Source: CAYRHJ01 sp964424105
GTDB lineage: Bacteria > Planctomycetota > Phycisphaerae > UBA1845
Direction: 5' to 3'
Assembly (NCBI GenBank): GCA_964424105.1
Contig: CAYRHJ010000009.1
Coordinates: forward strand, 1-41,705
Length of the DNA stretch: 41,705 bases
Every line of letters begins with the position of its first letter. Position 1 is the stretch's first letter. The position numbers were made by a program, and so were the translations under genes. The notes beneath the pieces are model-generated. The model did no database searches and had not been told where the DNA came from. It saw nothing but the letters and a program-made list of their open reading frames with translations. Shown here in pieces: positions 1 through 8,352 of this stretch.

Positions 1-93
1 GCCGAGTGCCCGGCCGATGCGTCGATACGACCATCCCCGAACGTGTAACGTCAGTATTGAATGAATCTGGGCCATCTTGAGTTGGTTCGCCAC
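1..93 (-). CDS. IS21-family transposase IstA-like, N-terminal fragment cut by window edge
   Basis: Thirty-one codons run from a GTG at 93 to the window edge. The peptide begins MANQLKMAQIHSILTL and continues with RGWSYRRIGRALG, the usual start of IS21-type IstA transposases: a short leader followed by a helix-turn-helix of the form ERGWSxRRIAxxLG. A good ribosome site (GGAG) lies 6-7 bases before the GTG on the minus strand. The rest of the gene, including the DDE catalytic domain and the partner ATPase IstB, would lie outside the window, so intactness cannot be judged. The family call rests on the N-terminal pattern only. Confidence 0.6.
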   Translation of the reverse strand, partial: MANQLKMAQIHSILTLHVRGWSYRRIGRALG

Positions 94-230
94 GGCTCTC
101 TCCTTTCAAGGAGAAAGCTAAGCGACGAAGCCGAAGCTCCTCAAAATGGCCGGTTTTGATTCGATAATCACTGGCCGGTTCTCAACTGATAGATGACACT
201 TTCATTTCAACCCGTGTTGCGGCGTTTCGC
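1..230 (-). mobile_element. End of an IS21-like insertion sequence
   Basis: Upstream of the IstA-like start the sequence holds two copies of TGGCCGGTT, at 147-155 and 172-180, 25 bases apart. IS21-family elements typically carry several short repeats just inside their ends, so these may be the subterminal transposase-binding repeats. The outer boundary is not resolved: no terminal inverted repeat can be matched because the other end is absent. The end at 230 is an estimate. Confidence 0.4.
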
Positions 231-593
231 TTCACCGACAATTGCCGAGCGATTGCCACTGTTTTCCGTTGATGCCAGCGAGAATCTCGCGTCGTCCAGT
301 GTGGTCCGAAGTGTCGTTTAGCGCAACTCTTTTTATAAACGGAACTTAAGAATCGATCACGAACCGGGAATTAAGCCGCGTCTTCGGCGCCGCATTTGCT
401 AGGCTATCTTCGGTCGTATCTGCATCGCGTTCGTTTCGGAATCCCGAGATTTCGGATCGTTCTGTCAAGCGAGCACGTGACGACTGTTGAACGCGGTTTT
501 ATCGGGTTCGACCAGCAGTCGGTAGGGGTGAAAACGCCGCTGGCGAGTTAATCGTTTGGCGGTGCTTTGTAAACTATTTATTGGGAGTGATTT
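231..593. other. Intergenic leader of the PEP-CTERM gene
   Basis: No coding frame with a ribosome site was found here. The stretch around 325-345 is AT-rich and contains TATAAA at about 332-337, but no convincing -35 element sits at the right distance. The final bases hold the ribosome site GGGAG (583-587) for the gene at 594. The rest is probably the insertion-sequence flank and promoter region. Confidence 0.4.
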
Positions 594-1250
594 ATGATGA
601 GTTTGACGCGTCGTGGGAGTTTCTGCGTCATCGCTGGAATGATTCTCGTCGGTTTGGGGTGGGTGCCGGCGAAGGCTCAGGTTCTTGAGCGGACGGAGCT
701 GTTCCTACAGCCTTCCAGCGACACCATCAATCTGAACGAAAACCCGTTTTTTGGTGTATCGATGATCGTTCGATCGACGGTGGGCGTCAATCTGCCGATC
801 TCGGGGTTGACTGCCATTCTGAATTGGGACCCTGCCAAGGTACAATTTCAAGGTATCAATAACAATGGTCCGTATAATTGGCTGGCCTCAACGCTTCCGA
901 ACGACTCGGCTTTTGACGGGCTAAACCAAAACCTGAACGACGGTAACGCATTTTATCAAGCCCAGTCAAATTTCTTTCCGAATGTAGCGATCGCGTCGAC
1001 ATCGGGTTTATTGGTCACAACGCTCGTTTTTAGAGCCTTGGCCGAAACACCGGGCACGACCATTGTTATGCCGCTGACCCAGGGCGTTTTCAGCGAAACA
1101 CTGGTTGTTTCCGGAACAGTTCCAGGCGCTAACATACTGGTTCCCCCAACGGGCAGTGCGACCATTCGCATCGTTCCGGAGCCAGCAACCGCGGGGTTGC
1201 TGCTGTTCGGAGGATTATTGGCATTTCGACGTAACCTGCGTATGAGATAG
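594..1250 (+). CDS. PEP-CTERM surface protein with cohesin-like domain
   Basis: The product (218 aa) is an exported protein. It has an N-terminal signal peptide (residues 1-29, a hydrophobic run ending at AKAQ) and a C-terminal sorting tail: VPEP at 194-197, a hydrophobic segment and the basic end RRNLRMR. This is the substrate signature of exosortases, one of which is encoded at 37400-38320. The body (about 30-190) looks like a beta-sandwich of the cohesin type: an early LTAILNWDPAKVQF segment and a later GLLVTTLVFRA segment match the strand pattern of cohesin modules. That domain call is by pattern, not alignment. The ATG at 594 is chosen for the GGGAG site 6 bases upstream. The next gene encodes a dockerin-bearing protein, which makes a surface binding pair possible. 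Confidence 0.8.
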   Translation: MMSLTRRGSFCVIAGMILVGLGWVPAKAQVLERTELFLQPSSDTINLNENPFFGVSMIVRSTVGVNLPISGLTAILNWDPAKVQFQGINNNGPYNWLASTLPNDSAFDGLNQNLNDGNAFYQAQSNFFPNVAIASTSGLLVTTLVFRALAETPGTTIVMPLTQGVFSETLVVSGTVPGANILVPPTGSATIRIVPEPATAGLLLFGGLLAFRRNLRMR

Positions 1251-1301
1251 GCGTTAGGTCATATTCGCGTCAGAGGCGATAATGACACACATTGCATGGA
1301 C

Positions 1302-1327
1302 GGCGGTCGGACTTCGGTCAGGCCGCC
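1302..1327 (+). terminator. Stable UUCG-tetraloop hairpin after the PEP-CTERM gene
   Basis: Seven paired bases (GGCGGTC with GGCCGCC, one G-U pair) enclose one mismatch and then GAC-TTCG-GTC, a C(UUCG)G tetraloop. It lies 52 bases after the stop codon. No T tract follows, so it may be an mRNA 3' stabiliser or a weak terminator rather than a classic intrinsic terminator. Confidence 0.45.
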
Positions 1328-1446
1328 GCTTCTGCTTGATAGCCGAGGATTGCTTCGATAGACTATGTTAACCGGGATTGGGGGCTTAGGACGGATCGGG
1401 GAAGGAGAATTCACCAGGCACACGTTTTGTCTACGGGAAAAGACCG

Positions 1447-1494
1447 CGCGAAGAGTCGCGCGAAAAGTCGTGCGAAGAGTCGCGCCAAGACCGG
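1447..1494 (+). repeat. 12-bp tandem repeat, about four units
   Basis: The unit CGCGAAGAGTCG occurs at 1447-1458 and 1459-1470 (one change), again at 1471-1482 (one change), and in a degraded form at 1483-1494. It lies in the leader of the dockerin gene. It has no obvious coding role on the plus strand. The remainder of 1251-1636 shows nothing else besides the hairpin at 1302-1327. Confidence 0.7.
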
Positions 1495-1636
1495 TACCAT
1501 TCGGTTCGGGTTGATTGACTCCCGTCGCGGCGAGTGATGCACGGAAACTGTTGTCTTGACTCGACTTGAATCAAGGCGCCCAGCGAAGCAGACCCTCCAA
1601 GCCCGTTGCGGCGGGCGAGTGGGCGGAAAGAAGATC

Positions 1637-4210
1637 ATGATGATGTGGATGAAGCCGTGGCAGTTAATGTGCCGGGTCGGGCTCGTGTTGGTTGTCGCAC
1701 ATGGCTTGGCCATGGGTGAACAGGCACCGTCTTCGTTGGAATTGTCGGCGCACCAGTTGCAAGAACGATCGCGCATCCACGCGGCCATAGTAGGATTGGA
1801 ACTGAATCGCGACGCGTTGAGTGCCATCGACGTGGGGCGGTCGTTTGCCAGTGATGCAGCCCCGATATTCTCGCAAACCGAGTCGGCTGATCTACACGCG
1901 ATCGTATTTGACGGACAGTTTCGCGGCGTGAGCGACGGCGTGATCGCGCTGTCGGGCGAACCCATGATGTTGATCGGCCCATCGGGTCGGTTGGTGTTGG
2001 GTGAGTCGCTGTATTTGGCGCATCGCGTCGACCCCGATCTGGGATACGAATGGTCGATGTACCAGGACGCTCAACTGCAACAGCATTTGTTCGATCTTTC
2101 CGCGGAGCGGTACGAGTTGGCGATGGATCGGCGGGGTTTGATCGTCGACGCCCACGTTCAGCTCGGGCGACACTTGGCTGCGGCCTTGGGCGTTCCGCAG
2201 GCGGTCGGTCGGACGCTGGGGTCGGCTGTGGTGCAGCTTTCCTTGACGCCGCTGGAAACGCAAACGGTGGACGCGACGGGCATGGTGATCGAAGCGGCTG
2301 TTCCCCCCGCGGCGGCGGAGGGCGAGGCCATGGGAGCATCGGCACCTGCGGGCGAGTTTCCCGTGTCGGGGCCTGACGTCATCGTGGGTTCGATTACTAG
2401 TGTCGCGCAGTTTGGCCGAACGGGCGACGTCGGAGCGGGTCGGGTGGGTTTGGCCACCGGGACGATTTCGTGCAACAAGGGCGATACGCAGGTGCACTGG
2501 TTCGCGCTTTCGTCGGTGAATCACCCGGCCATCGCTCAAAACCTGTATCGAATGCGTACGATCGACGGCAGCACCCGTTTTGAGCAGATTGGGTACAGTT
2601 GGTTCAAGCATGGGTTTTCTACACTGGCCCAAGACACGTGTCAGTTTGGATGTACACCACCCGGGTCCAGCCAGTTGTTGGGCGTGGGTTGTTCTGATCC
2701 CTACGGTACGAGTCTGAATGCCCTCCAGTGCTTGCTAGCGCCGCGTTCGGTGATCCACCCGTACACCGGTGAGATGCAACTGTCGGTGAATCTGGGATCA
2801 GGCGGCGGGTGTCCCACAAACTACGAATCGAACAACCATATGGATCACGATCACGTGAATGACACGGTCGCTCATCGTCTTCAGGTCGAGGACGTGGACC
2901 TATTGCCCAATCTGAATCCCGGCGCGGAGTATTTCGCGGAGGGTCAGTACGTCGTCCCGCACGAATACGCCGCGGGCACGCAGAACATGTTCAACAACGT
3001 GTCTTATCGCAAACAGACGGTGAGCTTCGACGACGTGCTCGACAAGTTCAACTTTTGCTTCTTCGGGGGGTGCGGGCAGACGTTCGTAGAACAGCCGGCG
3101 TTGAATGCGTGGACCGGCGCCAGTCAGTCGCTCATTGAACCCGCCCCGGGTTTGGACGGTCGGGCGATTTTGGCGTATCAGGCCACGAATCTGGGAGGCG
3201 GTCAGTGGCATTACGAATATGCGTTGTATAATCAAAACCTCGATCGGGCGCTTTGGTATCTGGAGATCCCGCTACCCGCCGGCGTGCAGTTGACCAACGC
3301 GGAATTCCATGCGCCGCGCAACCACGATCCGCAGCCCAACGCCCCGACCTATTCAAACCAGCCCTGGACCATGACGGTCGGTCCGACCTCGGTCATCTTC
3401 CGCACCAGTTCATTCGTCACCAATCCGTTGGCCAACGCGGTTCGCTGGGGGACGTTGTACAACTTCCGTTTTGACGCGAATTCGCCGCCGCTGAATGTGA
3501 ACGCTCGCGTGGGCATGTTCAAGACCGGCGAATTCGTGGAGAACGTGGCCACCGTCGGTCCAGCCAGCCTCACTCCGCCGGAAATCGTGCACGGTGCGCC
3601 TGAAGTTCCGTATGTTTCGCACGCCTGGACGGGGTACGTTGACCCGCGGAACGACAGCGATAACGGCACGGATGCGAACATGGGCATGCAGGTGTTCACC
3701 ATCCGGTTCGATCAGCCGATCCGGGCGATCGGCGGCGGGGCTGTGACGGCGGCGAGTTTCGAGGTCTTCGAAACGGGTGACGTGCCCCCGCCGACGGTGG
3801 TGGCTGCATCAAGCTCGGACAACCGCACGGTGCGACTAAGCTTGAGTCGTCCCATTACGATTCAGGAATGGACGACGATTCAGGTGCATGTCGAAAACCT
3901 GGCCGGCGTCCCCATACCGAATCTGGGCAACCTCGGCGAGACATCGGAGCCCGATCGGATCGACGTGGGTTTTCTGACCTGCGATACGAATCAGAACGGA
4001 TTCGTGGAGCCGGTCGACCTGACGCGTCATCGACAATTCCAGTTGGGACAGGGGACGGTAAGCGTCGGGACCATCAGCGACGTCGGTGATATCAATCGTG
4101 ACGGCGTCTTTTCGCCGGTCGATCTGACGCGATTTCGGCAACTGTTGGCCGGCGAGGGCAATGCCATCAAACCGTGGCTGGGCGAACAGTTGAATCATCC
4201 CCGGCCATAG
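1637..4210 (+). CDS. Large secreted protein with C-terminal dockerin type I pair
   Basis: This 857-aa protein starts at the ATG at 1637, the first of three adjacent ATG codons, preceded by GGAAAG. The frame stays open upstream to a TTG at 1556, but the signal peptide (Met-rich start, hydrophobic LVLVVAHGLAM, cleavage near residue 24) fits 1637. The C-terminal 80 residues hold two calcium-binding dockerin-like repeats, DTNQNGFVEPVDLTRHRQ and DINRDGVFSPVDLTRFRQ, about 40 residues apart. A central region (roughly residues 270-430) is cysteine-rich with motifs such as KHGFSTLAQDTCQFGC and LGVGCSDPYG; I recognise it only as a conserved-looking planctomycete type without known function. No catalytic domain was identified. 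The cohesin-like PEP-CTERM gene lies just upstream on the same strand. Confidence 0.75.
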   Translation: MMMWMKPWQLMCRVGLVLVVAHGLAMGEQAPSSLELSAHQLQERSRIHAAIVGLELNRDALSAIDVGRSFASDAAPIFSQTESADLHAIVFDGQFRGVSDGVIALSGEPMMLIGPSGRLVLGESLYLAHRVDPDLGYEWSMYQDAQLQQHLFDLSAERYELAMDRRGLIVDAHVQLGRHLAAALGVPQAVGRTLGSAVVQLSLTPLETQTVDATGMVIEAAVPPAAAEGEAMGASAPAGEFPVSGPDVIVGSITSVAQFGRTGDVGAGRVGLATGTISCNKGDTQVHWFALSSVNHPAIAQNLYRMRTIDGSTRFEQIGYSWFKHGFSTLAQDTCQFGCTPPGSSQLLGVGCSDPYGTSLNALQCLLAPRSVIHPYTGEMQLSVNLGSGGGCPTNYESNNHMDHDHVNDTVAHRLQVEDVDLLPNLNPGAEYFAEGQYVVPHEYAAGTQNMFNNVSYRKQTVSFDDVLDKFNFCFFGGCGQTFVEQPALNAWTGASQSLIEPAPGLDGRAILAYQATNLGGGQWHYEYALYNQNLDRALWYLEIPLPAGVQLTNAEFHAPRNHDPQPNAPTYSNQPWTMTVGPTSVIFRTSSFVTNPLANAVRWGTLYNFRFDANSPPLNVNARVGMFKTGEFVENVATVGPASLTPPEIVHGAPEVPYVSHAWTGYVDPRNDSDNGTDANMGMQVFTIRFDQPIRAIGGGAVTAASFEVFETGDVPPPTVVAASSSDNRTVRLSLSRPITIQEWTTIQVHVENLAGVPIPNLGNLGETSEPDRIDVGFLTCDTNQNGFVEPVDLTRHRQFQLGQGTVSVGTISDVGDINRDGVFSPVDLTRFRQLLAGEGNAIKPWLGEQLNHPRP

Positions 4211-4306
4211 GATTAGGGCCTATCGTGGACTTGCGTCGGATTGCCTTCCATTGCAGTCGGGGCGCGATTCAGAATCCTGCGGAGGAGAGCAGCGAATAGT
4301 GGACCT

Positions 4307-4443
4307 CGTCATTCCGGCGCAGGCCGATCATCGTGACCCCACCCATCGCTGCGCGATGGATGGGGCACCGCGTCGTCGTTCCGGCGCAGGCCGGAATCCA
4401 GCCGTCGGTGCGGATCCCTGGACTCCGGCTTTCGCCGGAGTGA
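4307..4443. repeat. Cluster of CATTCCGGC-type palindromic repeats
   Basis: Three related segments lie at about 4307-4325, 4374-4401 and 4419-4443. Each is a version of a palindrome with TTCCGGC on one arm and GCCGGAATCCAG on the other. Between them, 4337-4365 forms a separate hairpin with arms CCACCCATCGC and GCGATGGATGG (one mismatch). The same palindrome recurs, perfectly conserved, at 21985-22012 and 25831-25858. Confidence 0.75.
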
Positions 4444-4473
4444 CAATGCGGGCGGTCGCGGGGCGGTAATGGG

Positions 4474-4507
4474 GCAGAAGACCGCTCGCTTTGCGCTCGC
4501 GGCTCGT
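4474..4507 (+). repeat. 34-bp direct repeat, copy 1 (GCTCGCGGCTCGT family)
   Basis: These 34 bases, beginning GCAGAAGACCGCTCGC, are identical to 4602-4635. The 16-base block GGCGGTCGCGGGGCGG lies just before this copy (4451-4466) and just after copy 2 (4641-4656). An inverted third copy occurs at 25743-25791. No gene is seen between 4211 and 4698, so the whole gap is repeat-derived. Confidence 0.85.
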
Positions 4508-4572
4508 GAAGCGGCGGGTGAAAACCGCCATACGAATTTTAGGGACACGGTGGGTCGACGATCATCGGCTCC

Positions 4573-4593
4573 CCCACCTCCAAAGGAGGTGGG
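4573..4593. repeat. Perfect 9-bp hairpin with AAA loop
   Basis: Arms CCCACCTCC (4573-4581) and GGAGGTGGG (4585-4593) flank AAA. It lies between the two 34-bp direct repeats and probably belongs to another dispersed palindromic family. It could act as a bidirectional terminator but has no T tract. Confidence 0.6.
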
Positions 4594-4601
4594 CCACCCA
4601 T

Positions 4602-4656
4602 GCAGAAGACCGCTCGCTTTGCGCTCGCGGCTCGTAAGGAGGCGGTCGCGGGGCGG
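4602..4656 (+). repeat. 34-bp direct repeat copy 2 plus 16-bp block
   Basis: Positions 4602-4635 match 4474-4507 base for base. Positions 4641-4656 match 4451-4466. Together they match, in inverted orientation and with few changes, the unit at 25743-25791, which suggests that the full unit is about 50 bases. Confidence 0.85.
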
Positions 4657-4698
4657 CAGGAAATGCAATCCGCGCGAAACACTACGATCGGGTTAGAT

Positions 4699-5544
4699 TC
4701 AGAGTTGATCGAGGTCGGCGATGTCGAGTGATTCGATCAGCGCGTCGAGGCGATGATAGGTTTGAATGGATTCCGCCTTGGACATTTGGCCTTTCCATTT
4801 CGACCAGGGCACATTGCAATGGCCCCGATCGCTGGGATGGACCGGCTTGACACATCCGCCGCAGTGTTTTCGCCAATAGCGGATGCCATAGCCATGGTCC
4901 CAATTGTCACCCTGTGGCTGAAACGTCCCTTGAAAGTTGGGGTGTTTGGCGAACCATCGCCACCATCCACAACCCTTTTCCCACTGGTGACGGCTGCCGC
5001 CACGTGTCGCACAGGCGGCCAAGCCCGGACACGGCTCCGCCTTTCGGGTCCACCATCGTCGCGGCAGATAGGCGGCGGTTTCGCCGTCGTCCAATTCATC
5101 GAACGTGCGAACCAGGTGTTCCATGTCTCGGCGGCTGACTAGAAAGTCACTGTGCCAAAACGCGAGCTTCGCGGCGAATTGAAACGTGAACTCGATGGGA
5201 AACCACATCCACATGGTGGGAAGTTGAAGCAGACGGTTGGCGTCGAACGGCTTGGCGCCGGGCACCAGCGCGGGCGGGTCAACCAGCGGATCGCAACCGA
5301 CGACGGGCGTCCAGCCAAATTCCAAGACGATCTGTTGTTGAATGTGGCTGATACGGTCGTACACGTTCCAGCACAACCAGGGTCGGTCGATCCCAGAGAG
5401 TTGCTGTTTCCAATCAGCGATGGCATCAGCGAGCGAGCCAAGATCGGGGCCCCATGCTTCCCAGTCGCCGCTGCCTTTGTGGTCGAGACGGTAGTCAGGC
5501 TCCACGCGCGATGGCTTGGCAAGTGTGGCGTCTAGAACGGCCAT
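4699..5544 (-). CDS. Tryptophan-rich hypothetical protein
   Basis: I do not recognise this 281-aa protein. It contains 19 Trp and 8 Cys, with dense aromatic clusters such as MWMWFP, RRWWTRK and CGWWRWFAKHP. A C-terminal block has RYWRKHCGGC and HPSDRGHC, a possible metal or haem-type site. No signal peptide or membrane segment is evident, so it is probably cytoplasmic. The ATG at 5544 (MAVLDATL) is chosen; the frame extends upstream to a GTG at 5646, but that extension is low in complexity and lacks a ribosome site. It lies 163 bases downstream of phaB on the same strand and may be the last gene of that transcript, but nothing in the sequence ties it to PHB metabolism. Confidence 0.65.
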   Translation of the reverse strand: MAVLDATLAKPSRVEPDYRLDHKGSGDWEAWGPDLGSLADAIADWKQQLSGIDRPWLCWNVYDRISHIQQQIVLEFGWTPVVGCDPLVDPPALVPGAKPFDANRLLQLPTMWMWFPIEFTFQFAAKLAFWHSDFLVSRRDMEHLVRTFDELDDGETAAYLPRRWWTRKAEPCPGLAACATRGGSRHQWEKGCGWWRWFAKHPNFQGTFQPQGDNWDHGYGIRYWRKHCGGCVKPVHPSDRGHCNVPWSKWKGQMSKAESIQTYHRLDALIESLDIADLDQL

Positions 5545-5707
5545 ACTGGAATTATCGGCCAAGTTTTGGAAATGTGCCAGTGGCAAATTTCGCAATTTGT
5601 AACACTGCTCGGTCGGGCGCTCGTTACCGAATTGGGGGCGGATCACCCGTCCCGAGTCGCGGATTCGGCTGGATCACGAGTCCGCGGCCCGTGTTGCCTG
5701 GCGATTT

Positions 5708-6580
5708 CTAGCTGCTGGCGGGGTGCCAACCCGCGTCCGCCCACAATTGACCGCTGACCGAGGCATTGCGGATCAGGAAGCAGATGGCGTCGGCGATCTC
5801 TTCCGGCAGGATCAGTCGGCGAAGCTGGGTCTGCGGCAGGATGTGGTCGTTGATGAACTGTTCACCCATGGCCCGAACCATGGCGGTATCGGTGAAGCCG
5901 GGGTGAATGATGGCACAGCGCATTCCGTGAAAGATGGCTTCAGCCGACAACGTGCCCTGGGCGCCTTCCAGACCGGCCTTGGTCGTGGCATAGCTGATTT
6001 GTCCGCGGTTCCCGCCTGACGACACAGAACCGATGAACACAATGCAGCCCTGAACGTGTTCCTCCGGCTGCCACATTTTCAAGCCCTGCTCGTGGCGATA
6101 CTGGGCGACGCTGGCGATGGTTTGGAGCGCCCAATAGACGGGCGCGGTCAGGTTAACTTCAACGATGCGCTCGAATTGCTCTTCTGGATAAATGTCGATC
6201 TGCCCATCGTCGGAATTGATTTTGACGGCCAAGCGGTCGCCGGTGATGCCAGCCGCGGGCACGCATATCGAGACGGGCCCGTAAAGGCTTTGCATTTCTT
6301 CAAAAACATGTCGCCTGAAGTCACTGCTGGTGACGTCACCCTTGAACGGGACCAGGGCTTTTCGCCCGAAAAATTCGTTGGCTTCATCCGCGAAGTCCAC
6401 GATCTGATCGAGTTGATCGACGACGGCGGCGGCCTTGATACCGTCACGCGCCAATGCCTGTGCGGTGGCTCTGCCGATGCCTCGTGCCGCCCCGGTGATG
6501 ACCGCTATTCTCGTTGAAAGGTCCAGTCGGCGGTCCTGCCAATCACGCATGAAAGATTTACGACCGTTGTTGCCAGTCAT
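5708..6580 (-). CDS. phaB: Short-chain dehydrogenase, probable acetoacetyl-CoA reductase
   Basis: This 290-aa NAD(P)H-dependent oxidoreductase of the SDR superfamily would reduce acetoacetyl-CoA to 3-hydroxybutyryl-CoA, the second step of PHB synthesis. Visible features are the cofactor glycine motif TGAARGIG (29-36), a catalytic Ser near 185 in the IGSVSS segment, and YATTK (197-201) with the catalytic Tyr and Lys. The usual NNAG motif is replaced by PAAG (109-112 region). At 290 aa it is about 40 residues longer than typical PhaB, with extra sequence between the central strands. The ATG at 6580 has an excellent site (GGGGAGGT) about 7 bases upstream. The substrate is inferred from position: it follows phaC by 81 bases in the PHA gene run. 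FabG-like activity on other acyl groups remains possible. Confidence 0.75.
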   Translation of the reverse strand: MTGNNGRKSFMRDWQDRRLDLSTRIAVITGAARGIGRATAQALARDGIKAAAVVDQLDQIVDFADEANEFFGRKALVPFKGDVTSSDFRRHVFEEMQSLYGPVSICVPAAGITGDRLAVKINSDDGQIDIYPEEQFERIVEVNLTAPVYWALQTIASVAQYRHEQGLKMWQPEEHVQGCIVFIGSVSSGGNRGQISYATTKAGLEGAQGTLSAEAIFHGMRCAIIHPGFTDTAMVRAMGEQFINDHILPQTQLRRLILPEEIADAICFLIRNASVSGQLWADAGWHPASS

Positions 6581-6661
6581 GTTCGTACCTCCCCACAATC
6601 CCCAAATTCGACTGAACGCCCCTTGAAACCCCCATGTTCGGACCCACCGCCCGAGCAGGTT

Positions 6662-7765
6662 TCACTCAAGTTTCTCCGATCGTTTCGCCAACCAGTCGCA
6701 TGCCTTGGGCCATAGGTCGCGATGGGCCCGCGAGCCGACGGCCATCCCGATGTGACCGGCGGAAAACGTGATCGATTCCTTATCTTTCGAACTGACGGCG
6801 CCGTTGAAGGGTAGGCTTTGCCCGCAGGGCACCAGGTGGTCCTGCGACGCGGTCAGATTCAATACCGGACAATGAATGTCGGCGAGGTTGACGCGGCGGT
6901 CGCCGATTTCGAGCCGGCCTTTCATCAACAGGTTCTGCTGGAAACAATACTTGACGAACTGCTTGAAGGTCTCGCCGGCCACCGGGATGTTGTCGTTGAG
7001 CCAAGCCTCCATGGCGAAAAAGTCTTCCAGGAATTTCTCGTTGTCCATGTTTTCATAGAAGTTGACGTACTTCACCAGCAAGTTTTGAACGGGCTTGAGC
7101 ATCAGGAAGGACATCTGTAGCCATTCCGGTGGCGCGTTGCCGTAGACTTCCAACATCTTGTCCACGTCGAAATACTTCGGATCCGTCCAGACGCTCAATA
7201 GGCTTTCCTGCGTCGACCAGTCAACGGGAGCCGCCAGCAGAATCAGGTTGCGAATTTTTTCAGGGTGCAGGGCGGTGTACATGGCGCTCATCGAGCCGCC
7301 CATGCAATATCCCAATACGTTGACGCTGTCGCAGCCGGATCGTTCCCGCACGTGGTCCACGACGTGGTCCAGGTATCGTTCGACGTAATCTTCCAGGCTT
7401 AGAAAGCGATCACTGTGCGTGGGCACGCCCCAATCCACGTTGTAGACATCGAACCCGGCATTCAGGAATTGGCGAACGACGCTCTTTTCGGGACGAAGAT
7501 CGAGGATGTACGGTCGATTCACCAGCGCGAAGACGAACACCAGGGGCGTTGCGTACTTGGATTCCGTGTCACGTTCGTATCGCAACAGGCGAAGCTTATC
7601 TTCGCTGTAGACCGTCTTGGTGGCCGTCGCACCGACGCGGACTTTTTGCATGGCGTCCATGACTTTTGGCAACGCCATCGACTTACGCGTCCATTCCTGC
7701 CATAGACGCGTGGCTGCTTCAGAATGGGGCATCCAGGAATTGAATGATTCGGTGGCTGACTGCAT
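6662..7765 (-). CDS. phaC: Class III poly(3-hydroxyalkanoate) synthase, PhaC subunit
   Basis: PhaC polymerises 3-hydroxybutyryl-CoA into PHB on the granule surface. The 367-aa length fits class III enzymes (about 355 aa), which need PhaE; class I enzymes are near 590 aa. The alpha/beta-hydrolase core shows the synthase lipase box GYCMGG with nucleophile Cys154, then Asp309 (TASQDHLVP) and His338 (SAGHIGMAVG). These match the Cys-Asp-His triad of Allochromatium vinosum PhaC in order and spacing. The ATG at 7765 overlaps the stop codon of phaE by one base (TGATG), a sign of translational coupling and equal production of the two subunits. Confidence 0.95.
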   Translation of the reverse strand: MQSATESFNSWMPHSEAATRLWQEWTRKSMALPKVMDAMQKVRVGATATKTVYSEDKLRLLRYERDTESKYATPLVFVFALVNRPYILDLRPEKSVVRQFLNAGFDVYNVDWGVPTHSDRFLSLEDYVERYLDHVVDHVRERSGCDSVNVLGYCMGGSMSAMYTALHPEKIRNLILLAAPVDWSTQESLLSVWTDPKYFDVDKMLEVYGNAPPEWLQMSFLMLKPVQNLLVKYVNFYENMDNEKFLEDFFAMEAWLNDNIPVAGETFKQFVKYCFQQNLLMKGRLEIGDRRVNLADIHCPVLNLTASQDHLVPCGQSLPFNGAVSSKDKESITFSAGHIGMAVGSRAHRDLWPKACDWLAKRSEKLE

Positions 7766-8250
7766 CAGCGTGACCCCTTTCGAACGCCGGCAGACTTGGC
7801 CTTGGCCGGTCCGCGGGGTTTCAATCTTGTGGATCGATCGCCTTTCTCCGGGCCGCTACCTTCCAGTTGCTCCAACCGGTAGCTTAAATCGTCCATTTTG
7901 TCGGTGATGCGTTGTTCCATGTTGCGGACCAGCCGGACGATTTCCTCGACGTCCGTCGTGGACGGCATTTGCGAGGATTCCAGGCCTTTGGCCACAAAAT
8001 CGTTGATTTGTTTTCGGAACACCAGCGCGCCGTCCATGGACTGTTTCATGGTGTTGAGAAACGCTTCACTACGCATGAACTCCTCGGCCTGACGCGACAG
8101 CACGTCGAAAAACGCGGTACGCATCTGCTCGAACACGTCTTTAGGAGCCGGCGGCGCCGTGGCACCCGCCGAAGCCATCCGGCCCATCATGTCCGTCCAC
8201 ATCCGTGTCCAGGAATCCATGGCGCCGAAATTCTGTTGGCCATCCGCCAC
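7765..8250 (-). CDS. phaE: PhaE-like subunit of class III PHA synthase
   Basis: This is the small, helical partner of PhaC (161 aa from the GTG at 8250). It is recognised by position and by its C-terminal segment, MPSTTDVEEIVRLVRNMEQ followed by a coiled coil through YRLEQLE, which resembles the PTxxDxxxLxxRVxxLE segment near the end of PhaE proteins. It is much shorter than A. vinosum PhaE (about 360 aa). The tail after residue 135 is Lys/Arg-rich. The GTG at 8250 has AAGGA at 7 bases; an upstream in-frame ATG at 8283 would add 11 residues but lacks a ribosome site. It overlaps phaC by one base. Confidence 0.75.
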   Translation of the reverse strand: MADGQQNFGAMDSWTRMWTDMMGRMASAGATAPPAPKDVFEQMRTAFFDVLSRQAEEFMRSEAFLNTMKQSMDGALVFRKQINDFVAKGLESSQMPSTTDVEEIVRLVRNMEQRITDKMDDLSYRLEQLEGSGPEKGDRSTRLKPRGPAKAKSAGVRKGSR

Positions 8251-8352
8251 ATGGTGATCCTTAAATAGGGTCGAGCGAAACATCTCGCCGCGACGCCAAA
8301 ATGTCGTTCACGGGTTTCGACAGCGGGTCCGCTCCGACGTCTTGATAAATTC

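Noticed and set aside
550..580. Possible sigma54 promoter before the PEP-CTERM gene
   Set aside because: A GG is present, but no GC lies at the required distance.
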